A DNA stretch of 39,486 nt from CAVUUN01 sp964421755 (GTDB lineage Bacteria > Acidobacteriota > UBA6911 > RPQK01): assembly GCA_964421755.1 (NCBI GenBank), contig CAYQYP010000138.1:1-39486 (forward strand). Reading direction: 5' to 3'. The translations under genes were made by a program, and so were the position numbers. Within the stretch, counting starts at the first letter, position 1; each line of letters opens with the position of its first letter. The notes below the pieces were generated by a model. The model did not search any database, had not been told where the DNA came from, and saw only the letters and a program-made list of their open reading frames with translations. Of the stretch, positions 22,417-29,838 are shown one piece after another.

Positions 22417-23616
22417 TCAACAAACCCTCTTTAGGAATTCCACAACCGACTCGACCGTCATCGGCACCGGGTTGCCGGACATGCTGCTGCCCATTGAATC
22501 ATGAGCAACCTCCTCGATCTCCGATTCATTGAGCCCGATGAAGCTGAGGTCGGCCGGAATGCCGAGGGTGGCATTCAAATCCTGGATCCCCGCAATCCCG
22601 TCGTCGACGGTTGATGCGCTCTCCGAGCGACCGAGGAACGCGGCCAGGCTGGCGCGCAGTTCGGCCGGAACCGCATCGCGATTGTACTTGAGCGCGTGTG
22701 GAAGCAGCACCGCGCAGATCAGCCCGTGCGGGATCTTCCGGTGACCGCCGAGGCCCGAGGCTATTCCGTGAACCAGGCCAAGACCCGAATTGGCAAGACA
22801 GATACCACCGAGGCTGGAGGCGAATGCGACCCGCGCCCGGCCATCGAGGTCGCCGGGATGGGTATGACACCGAATCAGCCCTTCCCGCACAACCCGCAGG
22901 CCTCTCAGCGCCAACTCAATAGTCTCGGGGCGGCGTTTTGCAGAAACAGACGATTCAATCAGCTGCGTTACACCGTCCATTCCGGACGTGGCGGTCACGG
23001 TTGTGGGTACGGTCGCCGTCAGCGCGGGATCGACTATGGCCAGCCGGGGCATGATTGACTGGTGTCGCAGACTGCGCTTGACTCTTCGGTCGGTGACCGA
23101 GATTACCGCGTTCCGAGTCATCTCGGCGCCGGTACCGGAGACCGTGGGGATGGCGATAGAGGGCAACGCGAGACCCGAAAGTGTCTTGGAACCCACGCCT
23201 TCCAGATACTCGAACACGCTGCCTGCGTGGCAGGACATGCCAGCGACGGCCTTCGCGCAGTCGAGCACGCTTCCGCCTCCCAGCCCGATTACCAAGTCCG
23301 CGCCTTCCTGCCGGCAGCTTGTTGCGGCCCGGTCGACTGTTGGTACATCGGGCTCGCCATGGAAGGCAAAACGACTGACTTTTAGAAAACCGCTCTCGGC
23401 AAGCAGTCGGTCGACGCGGTCCAAGACACCCGCACTAAGCGCGGAGTCGCTCCCGGTTAAGATAAACGCCCGCCTTCCCGTTGTCAGGGGGGCTGCTCGC
23501 TCCGCCAATTGGGCTAGTGATTCATTCCCGAAAATCACCTGCTCGGGAACGTTCAGCTGCCTGCTTCGCGCGAATTCGAGACAAGCATTCATCTGATCAT
23601 TCAGTTCTGCGGACAC
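22417..23616 (-). CDS. Iron-containing alcohol dehydrogenase family protein
   Basis: A 399-residue group III dehydrogenase. The N-terminal NAD(P)-binding domain has 'FGNESLAQL' (29-37) and GGGSVLD (113-119). The helical metal domain has Asp214, Gln218, His283 and His297 at the positions of the four iron ligands I recall for FucO (Asp196, His200, His263, His277); the second ligand is Gln instead of His, seen in some subfamilies. 'GLVHGIASGLGGHRKIPHG' is well conserved. GTG at 23616 is preferred because GGAGGAG lies just upstream; ATG at 23592 is possible, and a TTG at 23670 is unlikely. Likely reaction: NAD(P)H-dependent interconversion of an alcohol and an aldehyde or ketone; substrate unknown. 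Confidence 0.88.
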   Translation of the reverse strand: MSAELNDQMNACLEFARSRQLNVPEQVIFGNESLAQLAERAAPLTTGRRAFILTGSDSALSAGVLDRVDRLLAESGFLKVSRFAFHGEPDVPTVDRAATSCRQEGADLVIGLGGGSVLDCAKAVAGMSCHAGSVFEYLEGVGSKTLSGLALPSIAIPTVSGTGAEMTRNAVISVTDRRVKRSLRHQSIMPRLAIVDPALTATVPTTVTATSGMDGVTQLIESSVSAKRRPETIELALRGLRVVREGLIRCHTHPGDLDGRARVAFASSLGGICLANSGLGLVHGIASGLGGHRKIPHGLICAVLLPHALKYNRDAVPAELRASLAAFLGRSESASTVDDGIAGIQDLNATLGIPADLSFIGLNESEIEEVAHDSMGSSMSGNPVPMTVESVVEFLKRVC

Positions 23617-23743
23617 GTCTCCTCCACGCACAAGGCTCCCCGAGCAACTCCCCGCGAGCAACTTGGCCAAAAAACTTGGTCAAAACCCGGTTTGATGGTA
23701 GCATGACCGGGCTTCAAAACGGCTTTATTTGGAGTTGCAGTCT

Positions 23744-24019
23744 ATGGTTGTTTTACGCAGTAATCTTCGGCTCTTCCGGTGGGGTTCCGCACTAGTCGTT
23801 TTCGTCGGTCTTCTGTTTAACAACGGTCTCTTCTGGGATATGACCAGTCGTCGACCAACCTCCGTCGCGTCTCAGTATCGCGGTCAGGGCAGAACGGCAG
23901 CGCATGAGCTGATCAAGCGCTCCAAGTCCGTCGAGGACGTGAAGGGACGGCGTGGAAGCGAAGAGCAGGCGGGAGTGGCGGAAGAAGGGGCGGACGGTCA
24001 CGACCGGCAGCCCCTGTAG
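23744..24019 (+). CDS. Small single-pass membrane protein, hypothetical
   Basis: A 91-residue frame starting MVVLRSNLRLFRWG. One hydrophobic helix (about 14-31, 'GSALVVFVGLLFNNGLFW') follows a basic N-terminus, then a polar, charged tail. GGAG lies nine bases before the ATG. The stop at 24019 is only five bases from the stop of the convergent gene at 24025, and the space between the flanking genes would otherwise be empty. Both facts favour a real gene. No family recognised. Confidence 0.5.
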   Translation: MVVLRSNLRLFRWGSALVVFVGLLFNNGLFWDMTSRRPTSVASQYRGQGRTAAHELIKRSKSVEDVKGRRGSEEQAGVAEEGADGHDRQPL

Positions 24020-24024
24020 TTGGG

Positions 24025-24246
24025 TCAAGACCGGCGGGCGCCGTAGACCACGAGGATGACGCCGCCAACAAGTGCGGCACCGCCCAATATCGGCGAGATT
24101 GGAATCGTCTTCTCCGTTTCCTGTGTCGCCTCGATCGGGCCGATATCCACGATCTCTTCTTCGGTTGTATAACTAATACCCTGATACGCAAGGGCGATGG
24201 CTCCGAGCACGATCAGGATTATTCCAACGACGAATGCGGTTCTCAT
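24025..24246 (-). CDS. Conserved small two-helix membrane protein
   Basis: A 73-residue protein: helix 1 'AFVVGIILIVLGAIALAYQG' (4-23), a loop 'SYTTEEEIVDIGPIEATQETEKTIPI', and helix 2 'ILGGAALVGGVILVVYGA' (53-70), then RRS. I recognise this layout, including 'YQGISYTTxEEIVDIGP' and 'IPISPILGG', from a widespread but unnamed bacterial membrane family often found near stress genes; I cannot give a biochemical role. AAGGAGG five bases before the ATG is an excellent ribosome-binding site. A weaker sigma-54-like element sits just upstream (24270-24284). Confidence 0.75.
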   Translation of the reverse strand: MRTAFVVGIILIVLGAIALAYQGISYTTEEEIVDIGPIEATQETEKTIPISPILGGAALVGGVILVVYGARRS

Positions 24247-24269
24247 AGAACCTCCTTGCCGTTACCAAA

Positions 24270-24284
24270 GCAACTTGCGCTCCC
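24270..24284 (-). promoter_or_regulatory. Weak sigma-54-like element
   Basis: On the minus strand GGGAGC-GCAAG-TTGCT keeps the essential GG and GC with correct spacing but matches only 7 of 10 consensus bases. The implied start near 24258 leaves a leader of only about 12 bases, so this is a candidate only. Confidence 0.3.
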
Positions 24285-24418
24285 AAGCTGCAGAAGAACC
24301 GGGAAAAAGCCGTAACCGTAGTTCATGGCTCGTTTACGGTTCGGCCTGATAGCATCGGTGGTGCCCCGCCGGCACGCGTCCACAGGATTTTTTCCCGGCC
24401 CGGCAGGACGAAAGGCCT

Positions 24419-25435
24419 CTATTCCGAACCGGCGGTGCTCCCATTGGAGGACTTGGTCTTATCGGAACGGCTTGTGGAATCAGCGGGACGTTTTGATGGT
24501 GGTGCGGCCTCGGTCGCCAAATTTTGCTGCGACCGGAGTTTTTCGCGTCTGACGGCTGTCCCCTTGTCGACGGTCGCACCACTGGTCGTCAGCGTCTGGA
24601 AGTGCATCTCGTCCCCGGTGATCTCGATCAGCATGAAAGACTGGCCCTGGTCAAAGCCGGCGGCGGTCAGGGGACTCCCCCTGGTGAGATCTCCCTTCCG
24701 GAGCTTTCCGCCGGCCCCGGAAGTGAAGTAGTAAATCTGCTTCTGGGGCTTGAGCCGTTCGTAGAAATGCTCGTGCCCTGCAAAAACCGCATCAACGCCG
24801 TACTGAACAAACAAGGGTTCCAAGACCTTTCGCAGTTCGACATCGGAACCGTGTCTGCCGCCTGAGGAGTAGATCGGATGATGGAAGAAGCAGATCTTCC
24901 AGTCTTCGTTGGACCCTTTCAGCTCCTCTTCGATCCATTTCAGTTGCTCCGGACTCATGTAGGTACTGTCCAGGGCAAAGAACTTCACGTCCTTGATTTT
25001 GAAAGAGTAGTAGCGCTCGCCTTTCATGTTGAAGCGCTCGTAATGGCGCTGCTGGGGCTCGTCGTGGTTGCCGAGTGCCGCGTAGAATTTCACCCCTGCA
25101 TCTAAGAGGGGCTTGTAGGGCTCCTCGAATTTCTCCTGGTAATCCTTTGGTCGCTCGGAGCCATACAGGTTGTCTCCGACCATCAGGACGAACTCGAATG
25201 GGAACTTCCCGTACGCGGCAACCATGGTTTCAGCGAGCTTCCGCTGCGCTGATCCGCCGGTCCCGGTGTCGCCGACGACCATGAAACGAACCGATCCCGA
25301 CTTTTGAGGCAGCGTAACATCTACTTTAGGGCCCCCGGTCGACTGGGTCGCAAGCGCGGAGGTCGACCGTTCGGGCGCAAGGATCCCCGACAGAAGCAGG
25401 GACAGCAGTAATGAACTCATTCGCGGCTTTAGCAT
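24419..25435 (-). CDS. Secreted calcineurin-like metallophosphoesterase (acid-phosphatase type)
   Basis: A 338-residue exported protein with a signal peptide (about 1-29). The metallophosphoesterase core carries Asp56 in 'VVGDTGTG', Asp88-Asn89 in 'MVGDNLYG', Asn123-His124 in 'LGNHDEP', His185/186 in 'FFHHPIYS' and His221/His223 in 'GHEHFYER', so all five dimetal-site blocks are present. This is the purple-acid-phosphatase-like group of periplasmic phosphatases. The last 50 residues are Ser/Thr/Lys-rich and disordered. It begins seven bases after the upstream gene stop, so the two are probably co-transcribed from the sigma-54-like promoter at 26033-26047. The start could also be the ATG at 25420; neither has a strong Shine-Dalgarno. 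Confidence 0.88.
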   Translation of the reverse strand: MLKPRMSSLLLSLLLSGILAPERSTSALATQSTGGPKVDVTLPQKSGSVRFMVVGDTGTGGSAQRKLAETMVAAYGKFPFEFVLMVGDNLYGSERPKDYQEKFEEPYKPLLDAGVKFYAALGNHDEPQQRHYERFNMKGERYYSFKIKDVKFFALDSTYMSPEQLKWIEEELKGSNEDWKICFFHHPIYSSGGRHGSDVELRKVLEPLFVQYGVDAVFAGHEHFYERLKPQKQIYYFTSGAGGKLRKGDLTRGSPLTAAGFDQGQSFMLIEITGDEMHFQTLTTSGATVDKGTAVRREKLRSQQNLATEAAPPSKRPADSTSRSDKTKSSNGSTAGSE

Positions 25436-25442
25436 GATGTCT

Positions 25443-26018
25443 TTAACTCAGAGAAGTGATCTCGCGGGCGCAGTCCACGACGACATTCGCTCGGACATCC
25501 CGCAGTATCAGATTTGACCCGACAAACCTGTATTCGATGTCCTCTGGCAGCTGAGGGAGTTTCAGCAGAACATCAGGTGGAACCGTGGAAACAGGCGCAT
25601 TAGCCGGGTATGCCTGATTAACCTTGCATTCGAACGGCGCAGGAGCGCTCTCCTTCACTGTTGCCTTCGCCGTCTTGCCCCCGGCGCCCTGAAACTCGGA
25701 TTTCAGAACTTGCTTCAGTTCCTTCACCGCTTCGGGGCAGAGCACATCCCCTTCCTTGGCTTCCGAACGTGCCCCACGAATCAATTCCGCGAGAGCCAAT
25801 TGGTGTGCCCGGATCTCTTCAGGTTCTGCTTTGTCCCCGGGCTCTTGAAGCTTCTTTTCAAGAGAATTACGCAAGTCAGCGTATCTCTCAACCCGCTCCA
25901 GAAAGTCCTGGACAGCGGGCGACGGTTTCTGGGCAGGCTGCTTTTCGGCAAACGAAGGAAAGGCCAAGCAGACCCCAAGAAAGAAGGGCATACTAAATCT
26001 AAATATTCGCTTGTCCAT
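25443..26018 (-). CDS. Secreted protein of unknown function
   Basis: A 191-residue protein with a signal peptide ('MDKRIFRFSMPFFLGVCLAFPSFA', cleavage probably after residue 24). A charged helical region follows (35-90), with 'ALAELIRGARSEAKEGDVLCPEAV', then a Pro-rich segment and a C-terminal beta-looking part 'LPEDIEYRFVGSNLILRDVRANVVVDCAREI'. I do not recognise the family by name; the 'LPQLPEDIEYRFVG..LILRDV.ANLIVD' ending is familiar from Gram-negative secreted proteins adjacent to phosphoesterases. If the sigma-54 element at 26033-26047 is used, the ATG at 26018 would be nearly leaderless and ATG 25991 would have a 30-base leader; 26018 is kept because it gives the better signal peptide. 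Confidence 0.7.
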   Translation of the reverse strand: MDKRIFRFSMPFFLGVCLAFPSFAEKQPAQKPSPAVQDFLERVERYADLRNSLEKKLQEPGDKAEPEEIRAHQLALAELIRGARSEAKEGDVLCPEAVKELKQVLKSEFQGAGGKTAKATVKESAPAPFECKVNQAYPANAPVSTVPPDVLLKLPQLPEDIEYRFVGSNLILRDVRANVVVDCAREITSLS

Positions 26019-26032
26019 GACACGTAGGTTTA

Positions 26033-26047
26033 GCAAGCGGTGTGCCA
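26033..26047 (-). promoter_or_regulatory. Sigma-54 -24/-12 element, minus strand
   Basis: On the minus strand TGGCAC-ACCGC-TTGCT is a perfect RpoN consensus. The predicted start is near 26021, only a few bases before the ATG at 26018. The transcript would be leaderless, or translation would begin at 25991. It would drive the secreted protein and the phosphoesterase. Confidence 0.6.
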
Positions 26048-26199
26048 ACGCCGAGCCCGGGAAAAGCGCACGAGCAACCCGTCCAGAAAAGCCCGCCCGG
26101 GGATAATTTCCCTCTTTCGTAAGGCGGCAGGGCGGGAAAGAACCGCAAGAACCAAGCCCCTTCAAAGACCGAAGCTCCCGGATACCGGCAAAAGCCTCT

Positions 26200-26214
26200 T
26201 GGCCTCCGAATTGC
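26200..26214 (+). promoter_or_regulatory. Probable sigma-54 element, plus strand, divergent
   Basis: TGGCCT-CCGAA-TTGCT matches 8 of 10 consensus bases, with the GG and GC intact. The predicted start near 26226 gives a 60-base leader to the ATG at 26286. Together with 26033-26047 it makes a back-to-back pair of RpoN promoters. Confidence 0.5.
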
Positions 26215-26285
26215 TTCAAATGTCAACAAGGCTTTCATTTCTTGAGACTTCTTTATTCTAGCCGAATGGATTAGTGAGGCACAGT

Positions 26286-26732
26286 ATGAGGAGACGATTC
26301 CACATTCCGGTATTGCTCCACGCCTTGCTCGTCCGCGGGTACGGCCAGGATGCTCAGACAAATCCAGGCCAAGCCGCGCCCGCGGAAAAGCGAGCCGAGG
26401 CGTGGAAAGAGCTGAAGCTGAAGAAATCCCGTAACTTGCAGCCTTACCGCATTGGAAGAATCGAAAAGCTTTTTTTGTGGGCGGAAGACAAGTTCACGGC
26501 GGACGGGGGTGGAACCGGGTTCACTGGATTCTCTCCGCTCATTGGTACCGTCAGCAGCGGCTCCGGACCGTCGATGGGGCTCGAATACCGGCGGGAAAGA
26601 GGCGGATGGATACCGGTAGACTTGGCAGCATCGGCCATGTATTCAACCAAGAGTTATCAGGCGTACGGAATGCAATTGGGTCACCTCTTGCAGCGGGATA
26701 CGACTTTCACCGTGGACTCCCATGTCGCTTGA
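26286..26732 (+). pseudogene. Truncated D15/BamA-like outer-membrane protein, 5' part only
   Basis: A 148-residue frame: a basic N-terminus and a weak signal-like stretch ('RRRFHIPVLLHALLVRGYGQ'), a Lys-rich helix, then 'GFTGFSPLIGTVSSGSGPSMGLEYRRERGG' and 'AASAMYSTKSYQAYGMQLGHLL'. These blocks match the start of acidobacterial surface-antigen (D15/Omp85) proteins ('SGSGFALGPEYRR...STKGYQLYDLEL'), which continue for another 300 or so residues of beta-barrel. Here the frame stops after 'TFTVDSHVA', overlapping the next gene by 11 bases. A stable barrel is not possible, so this is read as a gene remnant left by a deletion. GAGG six bases upstream and a sigma-54-like element suggest it may still be expressed. 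Confidence 0.65.
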
Positions 26733-28131
26733 CGTCTTGACGCGTGGGCCGAATCGGTCTGATGGACCGGACATGACTGGCCCATTGTTGATCACCGCAC
26801 CAAAGGTCGAAGGAGCTACGGCCGGCTTTCGCATGAAGGACAAGCGCGGGGACTCATATTTTGTGAAGTTGGATCCGCTGAAGTACCCCCAGCTCACGAC
26901 GTCTGCCGAGGCGATCAGCACGCGGTTCTTCCATGCTTTTGGCTACAACGTTCCGGAGAACTACCTGATCTTTGTAAAGCGGGAGCAGCTGCGCGTCGAC
27001 CCGGAGGCCGAGGCGAACGGCAAGCCGTTTACTGAAGCGGACCTCGACCGATTGTTGAAGAAGGCCCCCAGGCGGCCGGATGGGACTTATCAGATGCTGG
27101 CCAGCAAAAAGATCAAGGGCGAGCCAGTCGGCACATTCAGGTTCGAGGGGACCCGCCCGGACGACCCCAACGACATCTTCCCGCACGAGCGCCGCAGGGA
27201 GTTGCGCGGCCTGAGGGTATTCTGCGCCTGGTTGAATCACGTCGATATCGACACGATCAACACCCTGGACGTTTTCGAAGGCGAAGAGACGAACGGCTAC
27301 ATAAAGCACTACCTGATAGACTTCGGCACGACCTTGGGAAGTGGGGCGTGGGAGCCCCAGCGTCCGCGAGTCGGGCACGAATACCCCTTCGAAGTCGCAC
27401 AGATAGCCAAGTCCCTCTTTACGTTCGGGTTATGGGAAAGGACCTGGCAAAAAATCGACTACCCTGATTACCCCCAGGTGGGAAATTTCGAAGCAGCTCA
27501 CTTCGTTGCTGATCAGTGGAAACCCGATTACCCTAATCCTGCTTTCTCGCGAATGACTTTGGCGGATGCCTATTGGGCAACCCGCATCATCGTCCGGTTC
27601 TCCGCCGAGGCGGTGAGGGCCATCGTGCGGACAGGGAAGATCGAAGACCCGCGGGCGGAGGCCTATCTTGTTCGCACGCTCCTCGAGCGCCGTGACCGCA
27701 TCCTGCTTCACTACTTCTCCAACACCAATCCGTTGGACGCCTTCCAGATTCGAGGCGGCCAATCGGGTGGACCTCTGCACTTCCGGAATTTGGGTGTAGA
27801 GAACAAGCTCGGAACGGCTGAGCGGTACGAATACGCATGGTATGGGTTCGACAACGAGTCCGGATTGTTGGCGAGCCTCGGGTCGCCTCGGTTCACGGTT
27901 GAGCAGTCGGTGCCGCTTCTGCAGCAGACTCAGTCGCCGTACTTGATGGTTGGGATTCGCACCTTGAGCGCCGACCGGCCCAATTGGGCGCGGGAGGTCC
28001 GGGTCTACCTGGCGTCCTCGAAGGGCACCTGGCGAATCGTCGGAATCGAGCGAGAGGAGGAAGGCGCGGCCGCGAGCCAGCGTCTCCTTGCCGGGGACGG
28101 AGCTCCTTCCACGACGAAAGTTGGAGAGTAG
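26722..28131 (+). CDS. Conserved uncharacterised protein, probably missing its N-terminus
   Basis: A 469-residue protein of a widespread unnamed family. Recognisable blocks are 'LTRGPNRSDGPD' (6-17), 'EGATAGFRMKDKRGDSYFVKLDP' (33-55), 'FFHAFGYNVPENYL' (72-85), 'GTRPDDPNDIFPHERRRELRGLRVF' (144-168) and 'HYLIDFGTTLGSG' (198-210). In the homologues I recall, about 80 residues with a signal peptide and an 'xVxDxPDSSWFxNR' segment precede the 'RGP' block; here the start ATG lies directly before it. There is no signal peptide and no Shine-Dalgarno, so translation may depend on the 11-base overlap with the D15-like remnant. A kinase-like fold is sometimes suggested by the 'IDFGTTLGS' block, but I would not assign activity. 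Confidence 0.7.
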   Translation: MSLDVLTRGPNRSDGPDMTGPLLITAPKVEGATAGFRMKDKRGDSYFVKLDPLKYPQLTTSAEAISTRFFHAFGYNVPENYLIFVKREQLRVDPEAEANGKPFTEADLDRLLKKAPRRPDGTYQMLASKKIKGEPVGTFRFEGTRPDDPNDIFPHERRRELRGLRVFCAWLNHVDIDTINTLDVFEGEETNGYIKHYLIDFGTTLGSGAWEPQRPRVGHEYPFEVAQIAKSLFTFGLWERTWQKIDYPDYPQVGNFEAAHFVADQWKPDYPNPAFSRMTLADAYWATRIIVRFSAEAVRAIVRTGKIEDPRAEAYLVRTLLERRDRILLHYFSNTNPLDAFQIRGGQSGGPLHFRNLGVENKLGTAERYEYAWYGFDNESGLLASLGSPRFTVEQSVPLLQQTQSPYLMVGIRTLSADRPNWAREVRVYLASSKGTWRIVGIEREEEGAAASQRLLAGDGAPSTTKVGE

Positions 28132-28151
28132 AACATTCGCTGAAAGTTCTC

Positions 28152-28375
28152 AAGGCCTGAAAGGCCGGCACATATTAGCCCAGGGCGAAGCATGCTTTTC
28201 GCGTAGCCCTGGGTCAACAAGTCTCGACCGCGAAGCCCTGTAAGGGCGTAAGATCCTGATAATGTTGCCGTTCTAGCGCCCTTTCAGGGCTTTATCTCCG
28301 CCCCTACCGCTAAGACCCAGGGCTGCGCAGAAAGCGCTTCGCCCTGGGCTAATATATGCCGGCCTTTCAGGCCTT
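28152..28375. repeat. 224-bp nested inverted repeat, same family as 86-580
   Basis: The 40-base left arm (28152-28191, AAGGCCTGAAAGGCCGGCAC...) pairs with 28336-28375 with one mismatch. Inside, the stem GTAGCCCTGGGTC (28202-28214) pairs with the complement near 28314-28326, and AAGCCCTGTAAGGGCG (28233-28248) pairs with 28277-28292. The whole can form one long cruciform. It fills the gap between convergent genes, encodes nothing and shares the 'TTAGCCCAGGGCGAAGC' core with the repeat near the window start. It is probably a mobile, non-autonomous MITE/REP-like element. Confidence 0.85.
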
Positions 28376-28426
28376 AATACCTTTTGCGACGCCTCTGCCG
28401 TGTGCTCCGAAAAGGCACTATTAGCT

Positions 28427-29158
28427 TTACTCCGCCACTCGCGAGGAGGTAACTCGCTCCACCAGCTGCCGGAACATGCCGGTATCCATCCCTTTGCCGT
28501 CGAAGGTCAGACTGTACTCATCCCCCCTAAACGGCTTGATCGTGAGTTCGTAGGGGTTATCGAGTTTCAACTCGCTGATGTCACGCAGGGCCCACTGCCT
28601 GGAGTCCTCCAACTCGTCGATCGATTCGTAGACGATGATGTCCTGCCGAACGATGAGTCGACCGTGGCAATTCCCCATGAGGTGCCCGTGAGTGACCTGA
28701 TACGTCGCCATTACTCCATTTGCTCCCTGGCTGCTCGTTGATTGACTTCCGGTGCTCCCCGTCTGGCTGGGTAGGGTGGCGGCTGGGCTGGCACCCGCGG
28801 TCCCCTGCGGCCAGGTGGCGAGAGCCATCGCGCCCGATTGGTCCGGAAGTTGGAAGACGAAGCTGGTCCGTTCGCCGGAGCGATCACGGATCGGGCTGTT
28901 AAGGTCGATCGTCACTCGCGATTCCTGTGCGGTGATGTTCCGGACGTCGTTGCGGCGGATCGCGAACGAGTTGTTTGGCTGGTCTTCATCGATGAAGACG
29001 AGGTAGTCTCCGACTTTCACCATTGTTCCCTGTACTTCTCCGAACGGGATGGAAAGTCGGGCATCATGTACTTCAAGGCGAACGTCCTGAGCCGCAAGGG
29101 GCCCGCTCAATAAAACAAGGCAGACAATAGACAAGGCGCTGCCCAACGATGTTCTCAT
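28427..29158 (-). CDS. Secreted protein of unknown function
   Basis: A 243-residue protein with a signal peptide ('MRTSLGSALSIVCLVLLSGPLAAQ', 1-24). An N-terminal beta-rich domain (25-105) is followed by a Ser/Thr/Gly/Gln linker (about 118-150). The C-terminal domain (155-235) has 'VTHGHLMGNCHGRLIVRQDIIVYESI' and 'SRQWALRDISELKLDNPYELTIKPF', which looks like a PH/GRAM-like barrel. Similar C-terminal domains occur in Acidobacteriota proteins; no function is known. The ATG at 29158 is chosen over 29185 because TAGGAG lies nine bases upstream and it begins the signal peptide. Confidence 0.75.
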   Translation of the reverse strand: MRTSLGSALSIVCLVLLSGPLAAQDVRLEVHDARLSIPFGEVQGTMVKVGDYLVFIDEDQPNNSFAIRRNDVRNITAQESRVTIDLNSPIRDRSGERTSFVFQLPDQSGAMALATWPQGTAGASPAATLPSQTGSTGSQSTSSQGANGVMATYQVTHGHLMGNCHGRLIVRQDIIVYESIDELEDSRQWALRDISELKLDNPYELTIKPFRGDEYSLTFDGKGMDTGMFRQLVERVTSSRVAE

Positions 29159-29302
29159 GCTAGTTACTCCTAGGTGGTAAATCACGCGTCGTGGTTAAGA
29201 GCCTGTGACTATCATTATGGAACGCCGGTACGCCGAAGAACAGCCGGGCAGGGCTCTTTCGGGTCAAGTCGCACCATTGGACAACTGGAGTACACTGTTC
29301 GC

Positions 29303-29494
29303 ATGGACAGACATCCCGGAATTCGGATCGAGAAGATTCCTGTGACTGCCACCGTCGCAGGGCTGATCTTCGTTGCCGGCACTCTGTATGTTTTTCTGAT
29401 CGGGGTCCCCGTCTTACGGGTTCTCTTCCTGATCGGTCTGCCGGTCGGGCTGCTGGCCGGCGCCCTGGTGTACCTTGCTCGCCGCCGACGGTAA
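29303..29494 (+). CDS. Small two-helix membrane protein, hypothetical
   Basis: A 63-residue frame, 'MDRHPGIRIEKIPVTATVAG...' with two hydrophobic helices (about 15-33 and 37-57, separated by a short 'VPVLR' turn) and a C-terminal RRRR anchor. The N-terminal 'RIEKIPVTATVAGLIF' looks like that of small membrane proteins in related genomes, from memory. Its ribosome-binding site is weak (GGAG twelve bases upstream). A short hairpin follows its stop. Not certain to be expressed. Confidence 0.5.
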   Translation: MDRHPGIRIEKIPVTATVAGLIFVAGTLYVFLIGVPVLRVLFLIGLPVGLLAGALVYLARRRR

Positions 29495-29498
29495 GCGT

Positions 29499-29517
29499 GC
29501 GGCCGGCCACCGGCTGC
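29499..29517. terminator. Hairpin between convergent genes
   Basis: GCGGCCGG and CCGGCTGC form an 8-bp stem with one G-T pair and a three-base loop, lying exactly between the stops at 29494 (plus) and 29527 (minus). There is no T-run, so function as a terminator is uncertain. Confidence 0.35.
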
Positions 29518-29526
29518 ACCGTGCTC

Positions 29527-29799
29527 TCACCGCCGCCGGTAACGCTCAGCGGCCCTCGCGCGGGCTCGCTCGCCCTCGACCTCGCGATTCCGCGGCGCAG
29601 CGTTGGTCGCGAGTGAAGTGAGGAGGGTTCTGGCCGCCGTCGCCACATCGTTGATGGCTCGGTCAAAGGCTACCTCATTGGTTTTCGACGGGCTGTTGAA
29701 ACCCGATATCTTTCTCACGAATTGCAGTGAGGCTGCACGGATCTCCTCCTCCGTGGCGGGAGGATCAAAGTTGAATAGCGTCCTGATGTTCCGGCACAT
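29527..29799 (-). CDS. DUF2277 family protein
   Basis: A 90-residue protein starting 'MCRNIRTLFNFDPPATEEEI', with 'ASLQFVRKISGFN' and a basic C-terminal helix 'NREVEGERARARAAERYRRR'. This is the DUF2277 family (PF10041), a short cytoplasmic helical protein of unknown function; length and motifs are complete. The ribosome-binding site GAGGAG lies seven bases upstream. It is the last gene of the guaA-dnaE-accA-Mut7-C run, 39 bases after the Mut7-C gene. Confidence 0.9.
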   Translation of the reverse strand: MCRNIRTLFNFDPPATEEEIRAASLQFVRKISGFNSPSKTNEVAFDRAINDVATAARTLLTSLATNAAPRNREVEGERARARAAERYRRR

Positions 29800-29838
29800 T
29801 GCAGTCTCCTCGATTTCCCGGCGGGATTACACCTATTA

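Noticed and set aside
23617..23670. Upstream TTG start for the alcohol dehydrogenase
   Set aside because: It adds 18 residues without homology; GTG at 23616 has GGAGGAG directly upstream.
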